From contig JADNYJ010000103.1 of assembly GCA_015501075.1 (NCBI GenBank), positions 1 to 64,000 of the forward strand: a stretch of 64,000 nucleotides of DNA. Reading direction: 5' to 3'. Position 1 is the stretch's first letter. Each line of letters starts with the position of its first letter. The notes under the pieces were generated by a model. That model had not been told where the DNA came from. It did not search any database and was given only the letters and a program-made list of their open reading frames with translations. Below are positions 1 through 10,595 of the stretch, piece after piece. Source of the stretch: Gymnopilus junonius (lineage: Eukaryota; Basidiomycota; Agaricomycetes; Agaricales; Galerinaceae). The translations under genes and the position numbers were made by a program.

Positions 1-496
1 CACCAGCGAACCTCATGCCTGGGACAGGAAGTAAAGACCGGTTGACACCCGGACACTGATGGGCTGTAGCCGGACGGGGCAGTCCCCTATCTGGGCTCGA
101 GAGACCTAACTCCTCTGTCGGTCAACTTGGCATAATAAGCACGAGCATTGGCTTAAGTTGAATCCGGGTGTTGGAGTGAAAAGTGTAGTCCTAAGAGTCA
201 CGGCAATGAGGGTGCCGGACGGCTAGTACTACTTGGTAGGGCGCAAAGCCGCAACAACTGTAAGCCGACCCTGGCTGGCAAATGCTGGCAAAGCTGCTTG
301 GTGTGAGTCCTTAGTAAGACGACCCTGGCCTGCTGTAAGATGTCAGGCACTCTAAGCCCTGGCACAGCACAAATAGGAGGCACAAGTCGACCTCTGGCAC
401 CGCCCTTCGGCACCGGCTGGCAAAGTAGGTGGGTAATAATCCCTGCTGAAATCCGATATCTCCAATAGGGCATCCCGCAAGGGTGCCTAAATCTCA
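1..496. other. Unassigned GC-rich flank upstream of LINE copy A
   Basis: This stretch has no credible gene and does not match the LINE copies elsewhere in the window. It contains several small stem-loops, for example GGCATCCC-GCAA-GGGTGCC near 472-491 with a GNRA-type loop. It joins directly to LINE reverse-transcriptase sequence near 497. It may be the end of another retroelement or structured untranslated sequence; I could not identify it. Confidence 0.3.
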
Positions 497-2799
497 CCTC
501 TCAGCACTCTTCTCGCACCAGTGCTGAAACTTTTCATGCAGAATGAGTCAGTCTCCGATACCACTCTGCTCTTATGTCGATGATGGCACACTTATTGTGC
601 AGTCAAAGACCTTGACGCCAACTGCATAGCCTTGAAAAGATCCTATGCAGTATTTTGAACTTTCACAAAGTTCCCTCGCTCTTGAGCAGACAAAACGGAG
701 TTATTCCATTTTGATCATTCTCACTCGAGTTCAATCCGTCCATGGATCTGGGTAGCCCCTACACCCGGACAAGCGTCTGATGCCCAAGCCGTTTTGGCGG
801 TACTTGGGTTTCTTCTTCGACCGGAAACTGACATTTCACGAACATGTCCGGTATATCTACCAAGTCCTTCACCACCGTTAAGCGATGCGGATGCTTGGTA
901 ACTCATCTAGGGGGCTTAGCCCATGCAAAAGCGTATGCTTTACAGGTCTGTGTGTGCCTATCGCGACATATGGCCTTCGCTTGTGGTTCTTCCAAGGCGC
1001 TAAGTGCCAGGGAACCATTAAACTACTGACCAGCATGCAACGTCATGCTGTGCTCTGGATTACTGGTGCATTCCGCACCTCTCCAACTGGAGGGATCGAG
1101 GCCCTTGCTGGCCTGGTCCCTATCAACTTAGTCCTGAAACGTGCTGCTGCAGTCGGTGTTCTGTGCATGGCAGCCCTCTCGGACACTCACCCAGTGCGCT
1201 CTCTTCTGAGTGTGCCCTTTTCCAAAAGAGCGACTCCTCACCCTCGCTCTGCTGCCTTTATGTCTGCCCCACAACGCGCTAAGGTGCGGGGTACGGTTAT
1301 GGACGTCGATGACATGCTCCATGTAGTCAGCGAACCGCTGGAGCCCTTTGCTCCAGAGGCTCGTCCAGGAGGGCGATTCCTTGAGTTACATCTTGGAATT
1401 CGCTTTGATATCACTCCGGCACCCAAGGATAAGGTTGGGCTCCGGCGCGAATGGTTAGACCGCTTCTGGGAGGCCTCGAAGCGGGAACCGTCCACTCTGA
1501 TCTGTGTCGGCGATGGTAGTCGCCCCACTGACTGGAACAAGCAGGCTATTGCAGCTTCGCTTGTCTTTCGCCAGGGAGTTGAGGTGCATGCATCTCGCTA
1601 CGCGGCTGGGAGTGCTCTTGCAGAGGATGCGGAGCTCTATTCCCTTCGTACTGCAATTGTCCGGGCTTGCCCATGGACAACTGTGACTACATTGTTATCT
1701 TGTCAGATTCCACCAAGGCTTTGGGGAGTCTGCTTGATGCCTCCGTGCATTCCGGCCAGGGTCATTCCTTGGCTGTGATCCGCGCCCTTACAGAGTGGTG
1801 GACCAGGGCCCTGGCCGCCACATCTCCCTTCATCATGTCCCATCTTCTCTGAAGTGGGGCATACACTATCAAGCTCATCTCATGGCAACTGAGCTTTCTG
1901 TAGCGGTGGGCCTAACACGCCACATTCACTTGCATCGCTGCGCAAAGCAGTGGACGACAATCCGGGGAAGGCTGGCAAGAGTTGTTCCAGCAACCTTCGT
2001 ACTCAGGGCGCCAATTTTTGTCGCTCACCGACCTCGACGGGGGTCGACTCGAACCACGGGCCAAACGAGGCGGCCCTGGCTTCAAGCTGCAGGCGGTGAC
2101 CTGACTCTCTTTACAAGGGTCACTCGCGCCATCACCAACCATGCTCCCATCGGGAGTACTACTCTCGATTCAACATCCCTGAATCCACCAGTTGTGAGTG
2201 CGGCCACCATACCCAAACTCGGATCATTTGTTCCGGACTGTCCCCAGCACGACCGTCATGACTATCCAGTTCGTCTGGATCAGCTCGTATCCTTTTTGAA
2301 GGCTAACCTACGGCTTCGCCTTCAACCGCCCCCCTCGGGGTGTCGGATAACTTGGTCGGCAAGGTAGGTGTTGTTCCTGTTGGCTGGGTTCGGCGGTTGG
2401 GTGCGCTCAGAACAGAGTCCTAATACTTGGCGGGCTTCGGCTTGCTGGGTTGAGGGTGGGGGTCTGGGTTCTGGAGCTTCGGCGCTATCGACAGACAAGT
2501 GTGGCCCCCCCTTCGGTGACCCGAAATGGTCTGCCTTCAGTGGCTAACACAGTACGCGCGCATTCTTGGCTGGCGGGCCCCCTTCTGGTGCCCTTCTTTT
2601 ACTTTGTTGGACCCCTCCCTTCGGTCGGGGCATCAACGAGAGTACGGGCCCATTGTTTTATGGTCCTAAGTTGGCCCGCGAGAGCCAGTCTCGCACTAGG
2701 CATAGTTTAACGGTAGATTACTCGGGTGTATGTATATCTGCGACCGGACTGCTTTGCGCACCGGTATATAAATCCTTGATTTAAAAAAAAAAAAAAAAA
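497..2799 (+). mobile_element. LINE copy A, 5'-truncated Tad1-like retrotransposon with poly-A tail
   Basis: The sequence starts inside the reverse-transcriptase domain just before the YVDDG region and continues through thumb, RNase H and the cysteine-rich C-terminal part. A 3' untranslated region of about 430 bp follows, ending in the tract 2782-2799 of A residues. It aligns by eye along its whole length with the copy at 15131-17898. Several frameshifts make it non-coding. The 5' end is a truncation, as is common for target-primed insertion. Presence of RNase H after RT points to the I/Tad1 group of fungal LINEs; that clade call is inference. Confidence 0.85.
547..2364 (+). pseudogene. Degenerate LINE ORF2 remnant (RT thumb, RNase H, C-terminal zinc motif)
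   Basis: The longest open piece is 885-1778, covering the RT thumb (MLGNSSRGL) and the start of an RNase H domain (GDGS as the first catalytic Asp, AELYSL carrying the Glu). Around 1675 the frame slips and the third catalytic motif (SDSTKALGS) continues in another frame at 1667-1852. The C-terminal part at 1795-2367 is scrambled by further shifts. The YVDDG catalytic motif near 575 is also out of frame with the rest. The gene cannot make an active enzyme. Confidence 0.8.
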
Positions 2800-3013
2800 C
2801 TACTCTACCAAGTCCTTCACCACCGTTAAGGCGATGCGGATGCTTGGTAACTCATCTAGGGGGCTCACGCCCATGCAAAAGCGTCTGCTTTACAGGTCTT
2901 GTGTGTTGTCTATTGCAACATACGGCCTCCAGCTGTGGTTCTTCCAAGGCGCTAAGTGCCAGGGGACCATCAAACTACTGACCAGCATGCAGCATCATGC
3001 TGTGCTCTGGATT
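2800..3013 (+). mobile_element. LINE copy B fragment (RT thumb region)
   Basis: The 214-bp piece begins directly after the poly-A of copy A and matches the RT thumb region of the copy at 15931-16144. It stops at the left terminus of the foldback element at 3014, in the middle of the sequence that reads CTCTGGATTACTGGTGC in other copies. Both ends are therefore junctions with other elements. Confidence 0.8.
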
Positions 3014-3194
3014 CACTTCAGACACCCTTTTGGGGGGCCTCTAAGGCTAATTTTTGCGTGTCGAACTATTAGCCTTGGAGGCCCTAGGAAACAGTTTTTA
3101 GAAGAGTTTCCTGGGGTAAAACTGTTTCTTTTGAGAGAATTTCTGGCAACTGTTTCCTGTGTTTAAAATGAATATTTTCTGTCACGTCACACCA

Positions 3195-3545
3195 TCCTGG
3201 CAACTCTTCTGGCAACTCTTCTGGCAATTGTTGGGGCAATTCTTTGGCGATTGTTAGGGCAATTGTTGGGGCAATTCTTCTGGCGATTCTTTGGCAATTG
3301 TTGGGGCGATTCTTCTGGCAATTGTTGGGGCAATTCTTCTGGCAATTCTTCAGGTAATTAATTGTTGGGGTGATTCTTCCAGCAATTGTTTAGAAAATTG
3401 TTAGGGCAATTGTTGGGCAATTCTTCCAGCAATGCTTTGGGCAACTCTTCAAGCAACTCTTCATGCAATTGTTAGGGTAATTGTTGGGCAACTCTTTGGG
3501 CAACTCTTTGTTTGGGCAATTCTTAGGGCAATTGTACTAGCAATG
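3195..3545 (+). repeat. Outer 12-bp tandem repeat block, left arm
   Basis: Degenerate 12-bp units alternate between CAATTGTTGGGG-like and CAATTCTTCTGG-like forms. The block lies just inside the unique terminal segment. It could serve as a subterminal transposase-binding array by analogy with other DNA transposons; that role is inferred. Confidence 0.75.
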
Positions 3546-3654
3546 ATTTAGCAATTGTTTGGTAAACAAGTCAAGTATCTTTAGAACAAATATCTATCAA
3601 ATACAGATGTAGGACAGAGTTTTTCATTAGTTTTTCAAAGAGTTTTCTGAGAAA

Positions 3655-4427
3655 CAATTTTCCAAACAATTGGATAGACAGTTTTCTCAACAATTTCTCT
3701 AATAGTTGTCTAAACAATTTCTCCAACAGTTTCCTCAACAGTTGTCTAAACAATTTCCTCAACAGTTTCCTCAACAGTTGCCTCAACAATTTCCTCAACA
3801 GTTTCCCCAATAGTTGCCCCAACAGTTTCCCGAAGAGTTGCTCCAACAGTTTCTCCAAGAGTTGCCCCAAGAATTGCCTCAACAATTTCCTCAACAGTTT
3901 CCCCAATAGTTGCCCCAACAGTTTCCCGAAGAGTTGCTCCAACAGTTTCTCCAAGAGTTGCCCCAAGAATTGCCTCAACAATTTCCTCAACAGTTTCCCC
4001 AATAGTTGCCCCAACAGTTTTCCGAAGAGTTGCTCTAACAGTTTCTCCAAGAGTTGCCCCAAGAATTGCCTCAACAATTTCCTCAACAGTTTCCCCAACA
4101 GTTTCCCTAAGAGTTGCCCCAAGAATTGCCTTAACAATTTCCTCAACAATTTCCTCAACAGTTTCCCCAACAGTTTCCCCAACAGTTTCCCAAAGAATTG
4201 CCCCAACAGTTTTTCCAAGAGTTGCCCAAAGAATTGCCTTAATAATTTCCTCAACAATTTCCTCAATAGTTGCCTCAAGAATTACCCCAACAGTTTCCTC
4301 AAGAATTACCCCAACAGTTTCCTCAACAGTTGCCCCAAGAATTGCCTCAACAATTTCCTCAACAGTTTCTCCAAGAGTTGCCCCAAGAATTACCTCAACA
4401 ATTTCCTCAATAGTTTCCTCAATAGTT
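3655..4427 (+). repeat. Inner 12-bp tandem repeat block, left arm
   Basis: The units follow the pattern (complement) TGTTGRGGMAAY, with higher-order runs such as the three near-identical copies between about 3795 and 4030. Because the period is a multiple of three and the unit lacks stops, the opposite strand stays open for 235 codons (3571-4278), which I regard as a by-product of the repeat. Confidence 0.75.
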
Positions 4428-4439
4428 CACTTCAGATTA

Positions 4440-4735
4440 TCTATATTGTTATGTCTTTGTATCTAGTTGGCTTTAATGTCTAGACAAATAATATTGGACA
4501 AAATTTTACATCTAATTAATGCTTATATATAATTAATATTAATATTTAATCTAATCTACTTTATCCTATCTAATTATTTTATCTTATCTATATCTTACTG
4601 CTTATCTAATTGTATATCTTATCTGCTTATCTTATCTATTTATCTTATCTGTATCTTATATCTTATCTCATTATCTTATCTATATCTTATATCTTATCTC
4701 ATTATCTATCAATTTAAAAGCAGTAAAAGCTCACT
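4440..4735 (+). repeat. TTATC-rich simple-sequence tract, left arm
   Basis: The tract is dominated by short TTATC/TATCT words (ATCTTATCT and similar). Its mirror is at about 7112-7412 on the other arm. It separates the 12-bp repeats from the rest of the AT-rich arm. Confidence 0.6.
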
Positions 4736-5339
4736 ATCTGCTCATCAGATATGTATTTTGTCATTTGCATGTTTTTTTTTAGGGATTTTAGAAAGCTAAA
4801 TGTATATTTGGTTTCTAGATATAATTACAAAGCAGATAGAGTGCTTTTTATACCCAAAAGAGCTCTGCAAGGGATGGATGCAGTTTTAAACATTTGGATG
4901 AGCCTCTAAAGTACCATAGGTGTAAGTGTTATTAATAGATTTTTCATCAACCAACAATTCTGTACTTTTAGTTAACTGTCTTCTTTAATTCTAACACAAA
5001 TATAGATTCTATAGTTCAATACCAATCTATTGATACTACATATGTGTCTATTAAGCTAGTATAAGCTATGTAATAATTCAACAACTAGTATTACTATCAT
5101 AGGCATGAGTGTTATTAATAGATTTCTCATCAAACTTGGATTATTTTACTTCTGTTGCTTTTAATTCATTTGTTCCCTCAAGTCTGATGATATATATAGA
5201 ATCTAGAGCTCAAACTGAACCTGCTGATATGTACTTTGTTATACTTTGGCCTCTGCATTGTAGAGAAAAATAGACATTGATATATGAGACTTTATTTGGG
5301 CTTGTATAATATCTACTCACAGTACTTCAGTATGTTTCT

Positions 5340-6512
5340 AGCTGTATTTGATACACATGATCATTTATAATTTATTAGTATATTTGACTAACCTTGTAGT
5401 TTAGAAGCAAACTAAAAACTACCTTTAACTTACTAATATACTACTGCAATATAGTATAAAGGTAATCTGCTATACATTAGTCAGTGTAACTGTTTTCTGG
5501 TTTTACTTAATGCTAGTTCACACATCTATTACTCCTATAGATACTGAAATGCATAATCAAGTTATCTATTGGCTAACCAATACTATATAGCCTGGTATGT
5601 AGTATACTTTTACTAGTAGTAGAGTTCTAATCAACACTAGTTTAGTCATATGTTTTATTCATTTAAGAAGAATACTGTAATAGTCATGTCAACATTTACC
5701 AGTTTATGATTTGCTTTACTCTAATGCAGTATTTCACTATTTCTGTCTTGCTATCCTAGTAAAGTAATTAATTCTTATACAAGGTATAGCATTTGAGGAG
5801 TAATGTATTTTCTTTAGTACTATAAAGCATTTTCTCAATAGCTTGTATAGTTGATCTGTAGTAGTATAATATATTTCTCATTAAATAATAGCATTTGCAA
5901 GTAACATGTTCTATTTATCAAGAACTAATTTCAAGCCTCTTCTACTCATAGCTTTGGATTATAATATATATTATAGGCCTCTATTGAACCACCATGGCCA
6001 AGTTATCATAATGCTTTCTTTTTCTGTCCAAACCTCTACTACATCTGAAAGCACTTAAAACTTACAAAACCTATTTAGCAAGACATCAATCATGTACTGC
6101 TAAAGCTCTAAAGACAAATTCTATTTAAATAAAGTAGTATGAGTTTAATATAGTGACTAGCTTGGCCAAACCTAGTTAAACTAGACCAAGAGCCCTTAGC
6201 AAGAACTGGCTAGTACATTTTCACTTTATATATAGAGTCTGCATATCTATCTTCAATTATAGATCTTCTGATTATTCCCAGCTTTGAAATTTCTTCCATA
6301 TATATTAGTATTCAAAAAGGACTATTATACACTTAAAGAACATCAAGACTATCCTGGTATGTACTTACCATCCAAAAGGTCAAGTAGGATAAACCATGCA
6401 TATACTAAAGATGAATATGAAATTATACCTCATATATAGAGATAGCTGCTTTATGTGAATTCTACAAAAGATAACAGCAGGAAAATATTAATTATATCCT
6501 TTAGATGCACCC
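5340..6512. other. Unique AT-rich loop of the foldback element
   Basis: These 1173 bp lie between the two arms. The sequence is AT-rich with stops in all frames and no open frame of 60 codons. I see no transposase motif, tRNA or other gene. Confidence 0.7.
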
Positions 6513-7423
6513 AGAAACATACTGAAGTACTGTGAGTAGATATTATACAAGCCCAAATAAAGTCTCATATATCAATGTCTATTTTTCTCTACAATGCAGA
6601 GGCCAAAGTATAACAAAGTACATATCAGCAGGTTCAGTTTGAGCTCTAGATTTTATATATATCATCAGACTTGAGGGAACAAATGAATTAAAAGCAACAG
6701 AAGTAAAATAATCCAAGTTTGATGAGAAATCTATTAATAACACTCATGCCTATGATAGTAATACTAGTTGTTGAATTATTACATAGCTTATACTAGCTTA
6801 ATAGACACATATGTAGTATCAATAGATTGGTATTGAACTATAGAATCTATATTTGTGTTAGAATTAAAGAAGACAGTTAACTAAAAGTACAGAATTGTTA
6901 GTTGATGAAAAATCTATTAATAACACTTACACCTATGGTACTTTAGAGGCTCATCCAAATGTTTAAAACTGCATCCATCCCTTGCAGAGCTCTTTTGGGT
7001 ATAAAAAGCACTCTATCTGCTTTGTAATTATATCTAGAAACCAAATATACATTTAGCTTTCTAAAATCCCTAAAAAAAAACATGCAAATAACAAAATACA
7101 TATTGATGAGCAGATAGTGAGCTTTTACTGCTTTTAAATTGATAGATAATGAGATAAGATATAAGATATAGATAAGATAATGAGATAAGATATAAGATAC
7201 AGATAAGATAAATAGATAAGATAAGCAGATAAGATATACAATTAGATAAGCAGTAAGATATAGATAAGATAAAATAATTAGATAGGATAAAGTAGATTAG
7301 ATTAAATATTAATATTAATTATATATAAGCATTAATTAGATGTAAAATTTTGTCCAATATTATTTGTCTAGACATTAAAGCCAACTAGATACAAAGACAT
7401 AACAATATAGATAATCTGAAGTG

Positions 7424-8190
7424 AACTATTGAGGAAACTATTGAGGAAATTGTTGAGGTAATTCTTGGGGCAACTCTTGGAGAAACTGTTGAGGAAATTG
7501 TTGAGGCAATTCTTGGGGCAACTGTTGAGGAAACTGTTGGGGTAATTCTTGAGGAAACTGTTGGGGTAATTCTTGAGGCAACTATTGAGGAAATTGTTGA
7601 GGAAATTATTAAGGCAATTCTTTGGGCAACTCTTGGAAAAACTGTTGGGGCAATTCTTTGGGAAACTGTTGGGGAAACTGTTGGGGAAACTGTTGAGGAA
7701 ATTGTTGAGGAAATTGTTAAGGCAATTCTTGGGGCAACTCTTAGGGAAACTGTTGGGGAAACTGTTGAGGAAATTGTTGAGGCAATTCTTGGGGCAACTC
7801 TTGGAGAAACTGTTAGAGCAACTCTTCGGAAAACTGTTGGGGCAACTATTGGGGAAACTGTTGAGGAAATTGTTGAGGCAATTCTTGGGGCAACTCTTGG
7901 AGAAACTGTTGGAGCAACTCTTCGGGAAACTGTTGGGGCAACTATTGGGGAAACTGTTGAGGAAATTGTTGAGGCAATTCTTGGGGCAACTCTTGGAGAA
8001 ACTGTTGGGGCAACTGTTGAGGAAATTGTTGAGGCAACTGTTGAGGAAACTGTTGAGGAAATTGTTGAGGCAACTGTTGAGGAAACTGTTGAGGAAATTG
8101 TTTAGACAACTGTTGAGGAAACTGTTGGAGAAATTGTTTAGACAACTATTAGAGAAATTGTTGAGAAAACTGTCTATCCAATTGTTTGGA
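7424..8190 (+). repeat. Inner 12-bp tandem repeat block, right arm
   Basis: This is the mirror image of 3655-4427, with the same TGTTGAGGAAAT-like units. It carries the matching 235-codon open frame at 7573-8280 on the plus strand. Copy number and order of units differ slightly from the left arm. Confidence 0.75.
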
Positions 8191-8284
8191 AAATTGTTTC
8201 TCAGAAAACTCTTTGAAAAACTAATGAAAAACTCTGTCCTACATCTGTATTTGATAGATATTTGTTCTAAAGATACTTGACTTG

Positions 8285-8975
8285 TTTACCAAACAATTGC
8301 TAAATCATTGCTAGTACAATTGCCCTAAGAATTGCCCAAACAAAGAGTTGCCCAAAGAGTTGCCCAACAATTACCCTAACAATTGCATGAAGAGTTGCTT
8401 GAAGAGTTGCCCAAAGCATTGCTGGAAGAATTGCCCAACAATTGCCCTAACAATTTTCTAAACAATTGCTGGAAGAATCACCCCAACAATTTAATTACCT
8501 GAAGAATTGCCCCAACAATTGCCAAAGAATTGCCAGAAGAATTGTGCCAACAATTGCCAAAGAATTGCCAGAAGAATTGCCCCAACAATTGCCCAAAGAA
8601 TTGCCAAAGAATTGCCTGAAGAATTGCCAGAAGAATCACCCCAACAATCACCAAAGAATTGCCAGAAGAATTGCCCAACAATTGCCCAACAATTGCCCCA
8701 ACAATTGCCAGAAGAATCGCCCCAACAATCGCCAAAGAATTGCCAGAAGAATCGCCCCAATAATTGCCCCAACAATCGCCAGAAGAATCGCCAGAAGAAT
8801 CGCCAGAAGAATCGCCAGAAGAATCGCCAGAAGAATCGCCCCAACAATTGCCAGAAGAATCGCCCCAACAATTGCCAAAGAATCGCCAGAAGAATTGCCC
8901 CAACAATTGCCCTAACAATCGCCAAAGAATTGCCCCAACAATTGCCAGAAGAGTTGCCAGAAGAGTTGCCAGGAT
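8285..8975 (+). repeat. Outer 12-bp tandem repeat block, right arm (expanded)
   Basis: Units such as AATTGCCCCAAC and AATCGCCAGAAG repeat many times; a run of five GCCAGAAGAATC units lies near 8778-8838. The block is about twice as long as its left counterpart. Open frames occur here in several frames on both strands because of the 12-bp period and are not considered genes. Confidence 0.75.
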
Positions 8976-9156
8976 GGTGTGACGTGACAGAAAATATTCA
9001 TTTTAAACACAGGAAACAGTTGCCAGAAATTCTCTCAAAAGAAACAGTTTTACCCCAGGAAACTCTCCTAAAAACTGTTTCCTAGGGCCTCCAAGGCTAA
9101 TAGTTCAACACGCAAAAATTTGCCTTAGAGGCCCCCCAAAAGGGTGTCCTGAAGTG

Positions 9157-10595
9157 TTAGCTAACTGCACGAACACCTGAAGACAGTGTTCGTCATGAAT
9201 AATCGCCTTAAGGTGTGACCACTTAATATGATCAGGACCCGGCGCTGAGTTGTTAGAGCAGGATGCCAATGCCTCCCTCAATTCTAACAGTGAGAAGGTG
9301 GTCCACTCTCACACTTCCATATCGGGAAGGGAGGTGAGACCACTAATGTCATACATTCGGTCAGAGGCCGAGTTGTACGTGCCATGAAGGGTGTCCCATA
9401 GGGAGGGCATATCATGGCAGGGCTGTCCGTTGAATTGGATAGCCTCGGAGGGCGGTAACTTGCGCTGCTGGATCCAATTCATGAGATCCCAGGGGTGCTT
9501 GTTAGTAGTAGCAACTTCAGTGATGCATTCATCAAAGAACTTGCGTTTAGCAGCTTTGACAGCTCTGTGGAAAATTTTATGGTTATCGCAAGAGTTATCT
9601 CGCTGATAAGCATTGAAAGAGTCCTCACAAGAGTCGTCCCACCAAGGACGGGAGTGAGGGGAAATACGGATCATCTTGGAATACTTTCGCCAAGCAGCCA
9701 AGAAGGCAGAAGCCACATCCGAAGACACAGCCTCCACCTGATCCGGGGTGGTGATCGGCACAAAGGGATCAATGCCTTTGAGCTTCTCAATGATGGACAG
9801 CAAGAAGTCATCCAATTGATCCAGTGGCAGTGAGCGCATTGGAACAGTTGTTGCCGCCGGAGCGACAGAAATAGAACAAGCCAGCGGAACATGGTCCGAT
9901 GGCCCACGCCACAGTTCCCCTCATCGAGTGCCTGCAGACAGCTCCTCGGTAGGTTGAACAAAGATGAGGTCGATCACTGACTCTCATTGTGATGGGTTCC
10001 CAGGGATATGGGTGGGACCCAGATTGACTGGGAGGGAAAGCATCAATCCCAGTGTGGCTGCCGTGTTCAGCAGGTTGTTGGCTGTCGTCCGATGATGCAG
10101 GACACCAGGGTCCCACTTATTCGAGTGACAGTTGAAATCGCCCCCCATGTAATGAAACATTGGGAGAAGGTCGGCCTGCTCAGTGAGCAAGTCGATAGCT
10201 GTGTGTCTATCATCTGAGTACACATTCAGTAAATTAACAACGGTGTCCCCGGTAAACAGGGAAACCACCATGATATCATGGTGATCTATAAGATCATGTC
10301 ACATGGCAGGGTGCCAGGGGTTCAGCCTCATCGAAACATAGGTCAGAATGTGTGGCCGGAGCCCAGTGGGATCAGGCCGAACCATTGCCTTCCAATCAGG
10401 GTGGTTCAGTGCACCAATAACTGCCTCACCTTTGGGATCTCTCAAAGATGGGGCACGTCATATCTCACGCCAAGGTGGCTCTTGCAAGAAAATAACGTCA
10501 AAAGAGTCTTTTAGATGGTCGAGAAGTACATTGATATGCCCATAATTCTGGTTACAATTGTACGAAATTATTCTAACGTCTGCCTTTCTTCTCAT
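9157..10595 (-). pseudogene. LINE copy C ORF2, 5' part (APE-type endonuclease, linker, start of RT)
   Basis: The frame begins at ATG 10595-10593 and stays the same to 9157, broken only by TGA at 10460, 10301, 9986, 9923 and 9311 (first base on the minus strand). The endonuclease domain shows the GDFNCHSNKWDP motif near residues 145-165. A linker follows (PWWDDSCEDSFNAYQ). Beyond the last TGA, near 9200-9250, the RT start appears with NNSAPGPDHIKWSHL. There are no TAA or TAG stops and no frameshifts. This fits decay by C-to-T change at CGA codons. The rest of ORF2 is missing because of the foldback element. Confidence 0.8.

Larger units (their letters stand above)
3014..5339 (+). repeat. Left inverted-repeat arm of the foldback element
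   Basis: The arm mirrors 6513-9156. The pairing ends at TATGTTTCT (5331-5339), whose complement ends at 6513. Scattered differences are visible, such as ATATAGAATC at about 5205 against ATATAAAATC in the complement of about 6650. Confidence 0.88.
3014..9156. mobile_element. 6.14-kb foldback (long terminal inverted repeat) element
   Basis: The outer ends are near-perfect inverted copies starting CACTTCAG, then (G)ACACCCTTTTGGGGGGCC; the left end lacks one G. The left arm is 3014-5339 and the right arm 6513-9156, around a loop of 1173 bp. The arms differ by scattered substitutions and by expansion of the outer repeat block on the right, so this is a real, ageing structure and not a mirrored read. 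Each arm has, from outside in, about 170 bp of unique sequence, a block of 12-bp repeats, about 110 bp of unique sequence, a second repeat block and about 900 bp of AT-rich DNA. No transposase gene is visible, so it is non-autonomous. The CACT terminus recalls CACTA-type elements, but that is only a hint. Confidence 0.85.
6513..9156 (-). repeat. Right inverted-repeat arm of the foldback element
   Basis: The arm is the reverse complement of 3014-5339 but about 320 bp longer. Most of the extra length lies in the outer 12-bp repeat block (about 8466-8975), where units containing GCCAGAAGAATC have expanded. Confidence 0.88.

Noticed and set aside
198..497. 99-codon minus-strand frame at the left edge
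   Set aside because: It overlaps stem-loops, shows no domain and is in a repeat-like region.
3571..4278. 235-codon minus-strand frame read as a Leu/Lys-rich protein
   Set aside because: It is generated by 12-bp tandem repeats whose period keeps any stop-free frame open; the mirror frame in the other arm has the same cause. Not listed as a gene.
8285..8975. Regular short repeats resembling a CRISPR array
   Set aside because: The units are contiguous 12-bp repeats without unique spacers, in a eukaryotic genome and inside a transposon arm.
8466..9085. Overlapping open frames of 140-190 codons on both strands
   Set aside because: Several frames on both strands are open over the same repeats at once, which is a repeat effect and not coding.
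3014..9156. Palindrome as a chimeric or mirrored read
   Set aside because: The arms differ by many substitutions and by about 320 bp of repeat expansion, and the loop is unique. A mirrored read would give identical arms.
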